A DNA stretch of 57,164 nucleotides, from NCBI GenBank assembly GCA_946055105.1, contig CAMGEK010000002.1, positions 1-57,164 on the forward strand, read 5' to 3'. Both the position numbers and the translations under genes were made by a program. The stretch is from an uncultured Clostridia bacterium (GTDB taxonomy: Bacteria; Bacillota; Clostridia; Christensenellales; Borkfalkiaceae). Positions 19,495 to 27,465 of the stretch are shown here, piece by piece (position 1 is the first letter of the stretch; each line of letters begins with the position of its first letter). Below the pieces are notes generated by a model that saw only the letters and a list, made by a program, of their open reading frames with translations, was not told the DNA's origin and did not search any database.

Positions 19495-20889
19495 ATGGTA
19501 AAAAACGAATTGATCGTCGGAACGGCTTCCGCGCTCGGCACGAACGGGGAAGGGATCGTCCGACAAGACGGATTTACTCTTTTCGTCCCGTACCTGCTCC
19601 CGGGAGAGCGGGCAAAGATCCGCGTGCTGAAAGTCAAGGGAACGACGGGCTACGGTAAAATCGAAGAGTTATACACGCCCGCGGAGGAGCGCGTTCGCCC
19701 CGTCTGTGCGGCTTTTTTTCGTTGCGGAGGCTGTCAGTTACAGCATCTCCGCTATCGCGAGCAGTTGCGGTTCAAAAGCAAACTCGTGGAGGACAGTCTG
19801 CGGAAGATCGGCGGCGTCGAATACTCCGTACCGCCGTGCGAACGCAGCGATCGGGAGTACGGCTATCGCAATAAATTGCAGCTTCCCATCGGGCGGAAGG
19901 ACGGAAAGAACGTGATCGGGTTCTATGCGGAGCGTTCGCATCGGATTGTGGAGATCTCCGCTTGTCCAATTCATCCCGAATGGACGGAACGGTTGATCGC
20001 GGCGCTCCGACGCTTCATGGAAACGTGCGGACTCGACGGTTACGACGAGAGCGACCGTTCGGGCGAACTGCGGCATATCGTGGTGCGGGAATTAAAGGGG
20101 AAATTCATCGTCACGCTGGTTTCCGCGGTGCGGGAAATCGCCGGCATCGGTTTTTTTCTCAGCTTGCTCGACGGAATTTTTCAAGAATACTCTTTTTATC
20201 TCAATTATAACCCCGAACCGACCAACGCGGTATTCGGCAAAGAATTCCGAATTCTGAAAGGGGAAGGTGCGTTCGAGTGCGAGGACTGCGGCGTTATCTT
20301 TGAAGCGGGAGCAAACACGTTCGTGCAGGTCAACGAGAACGTTCGGGCGAAACTTTACAAAAACGCCGTATCGCTCGTATCGGAACAAGACGAAACGGTG
20401 ATCGATTGCTATGCGGGCGGAGGACTTCTGACCGCCATGTTTGCCCGTCGATGCGGACATGCCTATGGGATCGAGGTGGTTCCGGAGGCAAGCGCCTGTG
20501 CCGACGCGTTGAAACGGAAGAACGGATTACAGGAACGGATGACCAATCTGTGCGGGAAGGTGGAAGATCTGCTCGGCGGATTGATGAAAAAGCACCCCGA
20601 CGCAACGGTGGCGCTCGATCCGCCCCGCGCGGGAGTGGCGCGCGGCGTTCTTCGGGAAATCATGGAGCGAAAAGTACGGAAAATTCTCATGATCTCCTGC
20701 AATCCCGCGACGCTTGCGCGCGATCTGGGAATCTTAACGGGCGCGCTGACCGAAAACGAACGCGGAGAGCTGATAAAAACGGACGCGCCCTGCGGCGATT
20801 ACGAAATCTCCTATCTTCAACCGTTCGATATGTTTCCTCAGACCAAGCACGTCGAGACGTTGGTGGCGCTACGTCGCAAAGAGGAGTAA
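19495..20889 (+). CDS. rlmD: 23S rRNA (uracil-5-)-methyltransferase, RlmD/RumA family
   Basis: Cys cluster CAAFFRCGGCQLQHLRYREQL; DCYAGGGLLTAMFARR; VALDPPRAGVARGVLREI; ISCNPATLARDL. Confidence 0.93.
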   Translation: MVKNELIVGTASALGTNGEGIVRQDGFTLFVPYLLPGERAKIRVLKVKGTTGYGKIEELYTPAEERVRPVCAAFFRCGGCQLQHLRYREQLRFKSKLVEDSLRKIGGVEYSVPPCERSDREYGYRNKLQLPIGRKDGKNVIGFYAERSHRIVEISACPIHPEWTERLIAALRRFMETCGLDGYDESDRSGELRHIVVRELKGKFIVTLVSAVREIAGIGFFLSLLDGIFQEYSFYLNYNPEPTNAVFGKEFRILKGEGAFECEDCGVIFEAGANTFVQVNENVRAKLYKNAVSLVSEQDETVIDCYAGGGLLTAMFARRCGHAYGIEVVPEASACADALKRKNGLQERMTNLCGKVEDLLGGLMKKHPDATVALDPPRAGVARGVLREIMERKVRKILMISCNPATLARDLGILTGALTENERGELIKTDAPCGDYEISYLQPFDMFPQTKHVETLVALRRKEE

Positions 20890-21017
20890 AATATACCGAA
20901 ATTATTTCGTTATAGCATTTCCGACGGTTAAAAGTTTTTGTGAGGGATTCCCTAATCCGAGTTTTTTGACAGCATTATTTCCATGTTCGGGAAGCCGGAA
21001 TGGGCAAAAAAAACTCA

Positions 21018-21140
21018 TTTTCTTCATCATGTTGTAACAGAAGGCGCTCTGCGCCTTTCAAAACCGTTATCGACAAGAAAGCGGCTGAATGGAATTTTCT
21101 TCATCAGGTCGTAACAGAAGGCGCTCTGCGCCTTCTTTAT
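21018..21140. repeat. Two copies (77-bp offset) of a ~40-bp element ending in AAGGCGC-TCT-GCGCCTT hairpins
   Basis: 'ttttcttcatcaKgtYgtaacagaaggcgctctgcgcctt' at 21018 and 21095. Confidence 0.85.
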
Positions 21141-21189
21141 TTTTCGCGGGCAGAGGTGTCCGCGCCCGATATTTTCCGTTCAATTCCTG

Positions 21190-21218
21190 TTGTCATTCGA
21201 CAAAATTTATGTTATAAT
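21190..21218 (+). promoter_or_regulatory. Sigma-A promoter TTGTCA-N17-TATAAT
   Basis: -35 21190-21195, -10 21213-21218; upstream of the histidine kinase. Confidence 0.75.
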
Positions 21219-21352
21219 TTAAGAAAAATTTCGGAGCAGATTTCAAGGAAATTCAGACGGCGGGTCTCTTCGCCGTTTCTCTCCTCCGAAGAACGCCCGT
21301 ATTTCGTATCGGAAACGGAGCGGGATTACGTTACGGAAACAGGGTGATCGGT

Positions 21353-23203
21353 ATGAAAGGATTGCTGAAACTGAAAAAATTACCGTTTTTGCTGATCGGA
21401 GCGGTTGTCGTGCTTGCTTTGGCGGTCTCCTTGCTCTTGACGAATGCCGCAAACAGTACGCAGGCAAAGCCGTCGATGTTGTTACGCGTGACCTTTCAGG
21501 GCGAATATAAGATCGCGGACGGAGAATATAAGCCCCTAAGAAAGGGAGAGAAGATCTCTTCGACGAAGGGCGACGTATCTTTGCGGGGGTATTTTCTGTT
21601 GGTTACGGACGACGGAGAAGAGGTCGGCAGAGCGTCGGAAGGCTTGCCCATCGCCTTCTATTTCAATCATATCGGCGGGGAAATCCGAATCGGAGAACAG
21701 CAACCGCATGTATTCGATTCGGAAAATCCGGAAATCGGAGAGAGCGCCTGCGGAAAAGGTTGGACGGTCTTTTCCTATACGGGAACGGAAGACGATACGG
21801 TTACGATCGTTTTAAGAAATTTCCACTCGTTCGGAAACGAAACCGCCGTGAACGAATTTCTGAATTCCATGCGCGTCTATTCGAGGGGAGCTTTTGAAAG
21901 CAGCGTCTCGGACGAAAGCGCCGCTTACAGAATGACGGGATACGTGCTGATGATCGTCGGATTCGCGCTGCTCGGCATCGCATTATATTCTTCGTTGCTG
22001 AGAATCAAGCAGGGGAAACCCATCTGGTTCTTTGGATTGGCGGTATTTTTTGCGGGCGCGTTTTTCCTGATGAGCGACCCTAACTTATCGCTTCTGGGCT
22101 CGTCTGCGGCGTTCAACACGACCGCTCTGGGATTGAGCTTCATGCTCTATTTCTTCTCGGTGATGACGTTCATAACGTATTTCGTTGCGGAAAAATGCAA
22201 ATTTGCGGCGAAAATAACGGCGGGCGTTTCGGGCGCGGTTACGGCGGTAATCATAATCGTCGCGTTATTCAGCGACTTGTATTTCTACAATCTGTGGTCG
22301 GTATGGAGCATATTGCAGTCCGTCGTCGCCTTGGTCATGCTCGGCTTTACGGGATACGGCATGATCAACGGTACGAAAAACCGTTTCTTCGTGCAGGCGC
22401 CTTTCGCGCTCGTTCTTCCGGCGTTTATGATCGATCTCGCGGCGATCGCGCTCGGCTGGTGGGGAGGGTGTATCGCTTCCGAAATTGCGTTCGTGGTTTT
22501 GTTTTCGTCTCTTCTCGTGCTGACTCTGCGCGTGCTGCCGCACAACATACGGGCGGCGATGCGCGAAAAGGAACTGCTTGCGGAACGGAAGGCGTTGCAG
22601 GCGGAATTGAAGCAGAGCCGTTTTTCCATCATGCTTTCGCAGATTCAGCCGCATTTCCTTTACAATACGCTGAACGCGATCTATCATCTCTGCGGCAAGG
22701 ACACGCAGACCGCGCAAGAGGCGATAAGCTCTTTTTCGGACTATCTGCGCAACAATCTCGATTCGCTCGACTATAAAGACCTGATCACGTTCGATAAGGA
22801 ACTGCAACATATCAAGACCTACCTCGATCTTGAAAAGATACGCTTCGGCGACGAGCTCTCCGTCGTTTACGATATCCGGACGAGCGCGTTCAGTCTGCCC
22901 ATCATGTCCGTGCAACCGCTGGTGGAGAATGCCGTAAAACACGGAGTTTCCAAGCGCAAGGGCGGCGGGTCCGTGACCGTTGCGACGCGGGAGACCGACG
23001 ACGCATACGTCGTCGCCGTAATCGACACGGGCGTCGGCTTCGACGTCATGCATTACGCGGACGACGGGAAAACGCATATCGGAATAGAGAACGTCCGTCA
23101 GCGGTTGCAGGCGATGTGCGACGCAACGCTTCAAATCGTCAGCGAGATCGATCGGGGCACGACGGTGACGATCACCATACCGAAGAAAGGAGGCGCGGTA
23201 TGA
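21353..23203 (+). CDS. Sensor histidine kinase, LytS/YesM-like, with extracytoplasmic domain and multi-TM region
   Basis: ILSQIQPHFLYNTLNAIYHLC-type His_kinase motif (MLSQIQPHFLYNTLNAIYHLC); QPLVENAVKHGVSKRKGGG; DTGVGFDVMHYADDGKTHIGIENVRQRL. Confidence 0.92.
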   Translation: MKGLLKLKKLPFLLIGAVVVLALAVSLLLTNAANSTQAKPSMLLRVTFQGEYKIADGEYKPLRKGEKISSTKGDVSLRGYFLLVTDDGEEVGRASEGLPIAFYFNHIGGEIRIGEQQPHVFDSENPEIGESACGKGWTVFSYTGTEDDTVTIVLRNFHSFGNETAVNEFLNSMRVYSRGAFESSVSDESAAYRMTGYVLMIVGFALLGIALYSSLLRIKQGKPIWFFGLAVFFAGAFFLMSDPNLSLLGSSAAFNTTALGLSFMLYFFSVMTFITYFVAEKCKFAAKITAGVSGAVTAVIIIVALFSDLYFYNLWSVWSILQSVVALVMLGFTGYGMINGTKNRFFVQAPFALVLPAFMIDLAAIALGWWGGCIASEIAFVVLFSSLLVLTLRVLPHNIRAAMREKELLAERKALQAELKQSRFSIMLSQIQPHFLYNTLNAIYHLCGKDTQTAQEAISSFSDYLRNNLDSLDYKDLITFDKELQHIKTYLDLEKIRFGDELSVVYDIRTSAFSLPIMSVQPLVENAVKHGVSKRKGGGSVTVATRETDDAYVVAVIDTGVGFDVMHYADDGKTHIGIENVRQRLQAMCDATLQIVSEIDRGTTVTITIPKKGGAV

Positions 23204-23994
23204 GAATAATAGCCGTGGACGACGAGCGCCTCGCTCTGGAAGGATTGGTCGAAGCGATCCGCAGCGCGGAGCCGGAGGCGGAGGTGAACGGCTTCCGTTA
23301 CGCTTCGGACGCGTTGGAATACGCACGGGAACACGGGTGCGACGTCGCGTTTTTAGACATCGAAATGGCGGGCGTGGACGGCGTAGGTCTTGCTTACCGT
23401 CTGAAAAAGATCTGTCCGCGCATCAATATCGTCTTTGCGACGGGGTACGGCAGCTACCGCGACGTCGCCTTCGATCTGCACGCAAGCGGGTACGTCGTAA
23501 AGCCGATCACGCCGCAAAAGGTTATAAGAGAGCTCTCCGAACTCAGAAACCCCGTGGAAAAGGGCAAACGGATCCGCGTACAGACGTTCGGGAATTTCGA
23601 GGCGTACTGCGACGGAAATCCGATCGTGTTCAAATACGTCAAATCGAAAGAGCTGTTCGCCTACCTCATAGACAGGAGAGGCGCGCTTTGCACGGTCGGG
23701 GAGATGATGGGAATCTTGTTCGAGAACGACGGAGGGCACGCCGCCTATTTCAAAAGCATTCGCGGAGATCTTCTCAAAACGTTGCAATCGAAAGACTGCG
23801 AAGGCGTGATCGCGCGGAGACACGGTTTGCTCGGAATTTTCCCCGACGCGATCCAATGCGACTATTTCGATTTTATCAACGGCAAAGAGCGGGGGTTCGA
23901 GGTATACCGCGGGGAATACATGGCGCAGTACAGTTGGGCGGAAGTGACGCACGCCGCGCTGGAAGAACGATATGCCGCAATTCATAAAAAATGA
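23200..23994 (+). CDS. Response regulator, canonical receiver plus SARP-like/winged-helix output region
   Basis: IIAVDDERLALEG; FLDIEMAGVDG; FATGY; VVKPI; then VQTFGNFEAYCDGNPIVFKYVKSKELFAYLIDRRGALCTVGEMMGILFEND; 4-bp overlap with kinase gene. Confidence 0.85.
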   Translation: MRIIAVDDERLALEGLVEAIRSAEPEAEVNGFRYASDALEYAREHGCDVAFLDIEMAGVDGVGLAYRLKKICPRINIVFATGYGSYRDVAFDLHASGYVVKPITPQKVIRELSELRNPVEKGKRIRVQTFGNFEAYCDGNPIVFKYVKSKELFAYLIDRRGALCTVGEMMGILFENDGGHAAYFKSIRGDLLKTLQSKDCEGVIARRHGLLGIFPDAIQCDYFDFINGKERGFEVYRGEYMAQYSWAEVTHAALEERYAAIHKK

Positions 23995-24021
23995 TCGCAT
24001 TGCCCCGTCGCGGCGCGCGGA

Positions 24022-24202
24022 AATACACCTGTGCGGAAACACAACCGTGCGGAAACGCAACCGTGCGGAAACGCAACTGTGCCGCAACCGCGCGGAAACA
24101 TAACGGCGCCGCAACTGTGCGGAAATGCAACTGTGCGGCAACCGCGCGGAAACATAACGGCGCCGCAACTGTGCGGAAACACAACCGTGCGGAAACGCAA
24201 TC
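24022..24202. repeat. Short tandem repeat, 16-bp unit 'CYGTGCGGAAACRCAA' within a ~54-bp higher-order unit
   Basis: 'ctgtgcSgcaaccgcgcggaaacataacggcgccgcaactgtgcggaaa' occurs twice, flanked by 16-mers. Confidence 0.9.
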
Positions 24203-24251
24203 GGAGAAAGCAGACGGAAACTAAGAGATCCCGTTTGTTTTTTTCTGAATC

Positions 24252-24285
24252 TGCCTACTTTTTGCATACTTTTCTTTGATAAAAT
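24252..24285 (+). promoter_or_regulatory. Direct-repeat promoter class B: TACTTT-N5-TACTTT-N7-TAAAAT
   Basis: TACTTT 24256-24261 and 24267-24272 (11-bp period), -10 24280-24285; 21-mer TGCCTACTTTTTGCATACTTT identical to site at 25480. Confidence 0.75.
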
Positions 24286-24345
24286 CAAAATCGGGATCAT
24301 ACGATAAAAGATAACACGCGGAATGAAAGGCGCGCGGAGGAGCAC

Positions 24346-25404
24346 ATGACGAAAGAGAAATTGTTATACGGCGAAGTAAAAATAAGACCGATTCTGAACT
24401 TTGTGGCGCTGAAATACATCGCGGTGATCGCGTTGACCGTTTCTCAGATCGCGCGCTGTCTGCAACTGCTGTTTCTGATCAACGACACGTCGTTTTTTGA
24501 AATCGAAAGCGCGATTCTCGACGCGATTCTGACATTCTGCGTCAGTCTCGGAAAAATCGCCGTGCCGTTGATGCTGGCGTGGATGATTTCGTACATATTT
24601 TCCTTTCGGGAACGCGCGTTGAAAATGATGATCTTTTACGGCATCGTCGCGGGACTGTATTACGGCGGGGAGATCTTGTTCTTTCTTCGGTATTTTATTC
24701 CGCACGTCAACCGACTGACCGAAATGGCGGTCGGATTTACGCTGGACGCAAGGTTGATTAAGATGGTCGGGGGATATTTTTCCAATTTCAACGTCTTTAT
24801 CGATCTGTTTTTGTGCTGCTCGATTTATTATTTTACCATGGCAAGACCGAAGCGGATTAGGTCGAAAGGGGGACTGATCGTCTTTCGCGCCTGCGTCGTT
24901 TTCCCGATCGGCTATATCGTGGCTTCTTTCGTTCTGAGCGGGCTTATCAAAAACGGGCTCATCAGCGTAAACGTCTATACGGGCTCTCTGTTGCCGCGGC
25001 GGGGACTTGTCAATTTCTTTATTTTCGGCGCGATCCTGATTTTTCTTTCCGTTCGGGAACGAGCGTACCGTCGGTTCAATCGCAGCGGGATTGCTTACGA
25101 GGAGTACGAAAAGACCAATCGGTACTGCGTGAACTATACCGTCGTCGCAAGCCTGATCTTTGCGGTCTTTGCCGTCGCGGATACGCTGTTCGGGCTCATT
25201 CCGGGCGCGTCCGCGTTCGGGGTAGGCGATTCGCTGTCGCTGATGATCGCCATTCCCTTTCTTCTGATGCACGACTTTACCCGAAAACCCAAGCGCAAGC
25301 TTTGGTCGGCGATGTTGGCGCCCTATTATGCGATCTCCTATTTCATTCTGTTCGTGCTGTATATCAATCTGTTTGCGGCGGTTTTAAGCATGTTTATGAT
25401 TTAA
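24346..25404 (+). CDS. Polytopic membrane protein, unknown function
   Basis: Multiple hydrophobic segments; preceded by class B promoter. Confidence 0.8.
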   Translation: MTKEKLLYGEVKIRPILNFVALKYIAVIALTVSQIARCLQLLFLINDTSFFEIESAILDAILTFCVSLGKIAVPLMLAWMISYIFSFRERALKMMIFYGIVAGLYYGGEILFFLRYFIPHVNRLTEMAVGFTLDARLIKMVGGYFSNFNVFIDLFLCCSIYYFTMARPKRIRSKGGLIVFRACVVFPIGYIVASFVLSGLIKNGLISVNVYTGSLLPRRGLVNFFIFGAILIFLSVRERAYRRFNRSGIAYEEYEKTNRYCVNYTVVASLIFAVFAVADTLFGLIPGASAFGVGDSLSLMIAIPFLLMHDFTRKPKRKLWSAMLAPYYAISYFILFVLYINLFAAVLSMFMI

Positions 25405-25415
25405 TCTCACAGCGC

Positions 25416-25443
25416 GCCCGACGACTCGTCGGGCATTTTTTTT
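25416..25443 (+). terminator. Rho-independent terminator
   Basis: GCCCGAC-gactc-GTCGGGC followed by a T tract. Confidence 0.8.
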
Positions 25444-25479
25444 GCGAAAAAACAAAAAAATTTTTCGGAAACCGTCATT

Positions 25480-25513
25480 TGCCTACTTTTTGCATACTTT
25501 CGTATGACATAAT
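25480..25513 (+). promoter_or_regulatory. Direct-repeat promoter class B: TACTTT-N5-TACTTT-N7-CATAAT
   Basis: TACTTT 25484-25489 and 25495-25500; -10 25508-25513; same spacing as site at 24252. Confidence 0.75.
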
Positions 25514-25539
25514 AAACGGAGAGAACGGAGAAGGTCGGA

Positions 25540-25992
25540 ATGGAAACGGGAATCGATTGTGAAAAACGAGCGGTCGCATTCGGAGCGAATCAACGGAAGA
25601 GCGAAGCGCGGAGACTGAACGTCGTCTGTCTGGACGATCATCGCGTCGCGTTGCGCGGACTTGTACGCACGTTGCGGAGAAACGCGGCGTTGCGGACGGT
25701 CGTTCACGCGTTCGACGATCCGCAAAAGGCGCTCGCCTTCGTGCGGAGCAACGGTTGCGACGTGTTTCTCTGCGAAATCGAGCTGTACGGTTCTCCGAAC
25801 GGTCTGACGTTGGCGAAATCCGTCAAGAAACTCTGTCCGCAGGTGAATATCATCTTCGTCACCGTCTGTTCCCCCAACGAATATGCGGAGCAGGTTCTGG
25901 AACTGCGCCCCAGCGGGTATCTTACGAAACCCGCGACTTCCGATCAGATCGTCTCGGAATTGCAAAATCTCCGCTATCCCGTTTGCGGATAA
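25540..25992 (+). CDS. Stand-alone receiver domain protein without output domain; Glu at the phosphoacceptor position
   Basis: VVCLDDHRVALRG; DVFLCEIELYGSPNG (aligns with DVAFLDIEM of the 23200 protein); IFVTVC; LTKPAT; ends after receiver. Confidence 0.75.
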   Translation: METGIDCEKRAVAFGANQRKSEARRLNVVCLDDHRVALRGLVRTLRRNAALRTVVHAFDDPQKALAFVRSNGCDVFLCEIELYGSPNGLTLAKSVKKLCPQVNIIFVTVCSPNEYAEQVLELRPSGYLTKPATSDQIVSELQNLRYPVCG

Positions 25993-25999
25993 AGAGTGC

Positions 26000-26032
26000 G
26001 GTGTACTTTCGGTGTGCCGCGCCGTTCAGAAT
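26000..26032 (+). promoter_or_regulatory. Direct-repeat promoter class A: GGTGTA-N5-GGTGTG-N10-CAGAAT
   Basis: Repeats 26000-26005 and 26011-26016; -10 26027-26032. Confidence 0.75.
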
Positions 26033-26064
26033 AAAGGAAATTTCACCGATAAAGGAGTTTGGCG

Positions 26065-27465
26065 ATGAGGAAGAAACTCATCATAGCGATTTTAGTGATC
26101 GTCTGCGCGGTGGGCGCGACGGTCGGAATCCTCATTTCGGTTTTGAAAAAGAAGACGGACGTCACCGTCTCCGTCGCGGGAAACCCCGAAGCGATCATCG
26201 CGCCGGGGGAATTTCCGTACGGAGAATATAAACTGCTCGTCACGCGCGGTTCGGGAAAGACGGAAGAAATCGCTCTGACGGAGGAGATGATTCCGGAAGA
26301 GGAACGGCTGAAATTTTATCGGGAAGGCGAACAGACGGTCGCCGTCGTCTATGAGGGCGCGCGGTGCGAAATCAAAGTAACCGTTCGCAGAAAAGAGTTT
26401 GAAGGACTTGCCTTCAACGACCTTACCGTCGTTTATACGGGCGAGCCGTTCGAGATGACGCTTTCGGGCAATCTGCCCGCCGACGCGACCGTGCGTTATC
26501 CGCGCGGGAATTCGTTCACGAACGCGGGAGAATACGACGTGACTGCCGTCGTGTACGGAGACGCATACGCAATGCAGACGTTCACGGCGCGTCTCGTCAT
26601 CGAGAAAGCGACGTACGATATGAGCGGCGTCTCGTTTTGCGACGGCGAATTCACATACGACGGCACGGAGAAATCCGTTTCCGTAACGGGGGAGCTTCCG
26701 AGCGGTCTGAGCGTCTCCTATACGGTCGGCGCGAAGACGGGAAATTCCGCGACGGACGCGGGCATGTACGAGGTGAGGGCGCGTTTTTCGTCCGAAAACG
26801 GCAATTATAATCCCGTAGAGGACATGACCGCCTCGCTCACCATTCATAAGGCGGCGCACGATATGAGCGGCGTCGCGTTCCCCGAAGAATCTTTCGTGTA
26901 CGACGGTCGGGAACGTTCCGTCGGTCTGAACGAAACAACGCTCCCGAAGGGGGTTGCGGTCAGGGAATACAGGATACGGAAGATCAGAGCGGCGGACGGA
27001 ACGGAATGTTCGGCGGAGGAGAGGGTCGGAAACGGCGCGACGGACGCGGGCACGTATCTCGTCACCGCGCATTTCTCGATCGCCGACGGTAAAAATTATG
27101 AACAGGTCGAGCCTGTTTCGGGAACGTTCGCGATCGCGCGGGCGGAATATTCTCTGGAAAACGTGAATCTGGACACGGCGACGGCGGAGTACGACGGAAA
27201 CGAACACTCTCTGCACGTCTCGTGGGATCCCCTGACGGGCAAGCCCGACTGGATCGCGGTCTCCTATACGATCAGAAAGTTCGACGACGAGGGCGGATAC
27301 GCAGGCGAAGCGATAGAGGGCAACGGCGCGACGGAGGCGGGCGGCTATGAAGTGACCGCTCATTTTTCCGTTACCGACGACAACTATTGTCTGTCTACGG
27401 AGAGCCTGACGGCGTATCTGATCATCACTTCGTCCGATCAGACGGCGGGAGGGCAATCGGTATGA
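26065..27465 (+). CDS. Membrane-anchored protein with ~4 MBG-like repeats
   Basis: N-terminal TM KLIIAILVIVCAVGATVGILI; repeated 'YDGxExS...GATDAGxYxVTAHFS' modules. Confidence 0.75.
   Translation: MRKKLIIAILVIVCAVGATVGILISVLKKKTDVTVSVAGNPEAIIAPGEFPYGEYKLLVTRGSGKTEEIALTEEMIPEEERLKFYREGEQTVAVVYEGARCEIKVTVRRKEFEGLAFNDLTVVYTGEPFEMTLSGNLPADATVRYPRGNSFTNAGEYDVTAVVYGDAYAMQTFTARLVIEKATYDMSGVSFCDGEFTYDGTEKSVSVTGELPSGLSVSYTVGAKTGNSATDAGMYEVRARFSSENGNYNPVEDMTASLTIHKAAHDMSGVAFPEESFVYDGRERSVGLNETTLPKGVAVREYRIRKIRAADGTECSAEERVGNGATDAGTYLVTAHFSIADGKNYEQVEPVSGTFAIARAEYSLENVNLDTATAEYDGNEHSLHVSWDPLTGKPDWIAVSYTIRKFDDEGGYAGEAIEGNGATEAGGYEVTAHFSVTDDNYCLSTESLTAYLIITSSDQTAGGQSV

Noticed and set aside
24022-24202. 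Possible CRISPR array
   Set aside because: Units are contiguous and lack unique spacers; period is 16/54 bp; no cas genes.
23991-24279. Repeat-encoded ORFs (MIALPRRGARKYTCAETQPCGN..., MRKHNRAETQPCGN...)
   Set aside because: Open reading in several frames follows from the repeat composition; no convincing RBS or domain.
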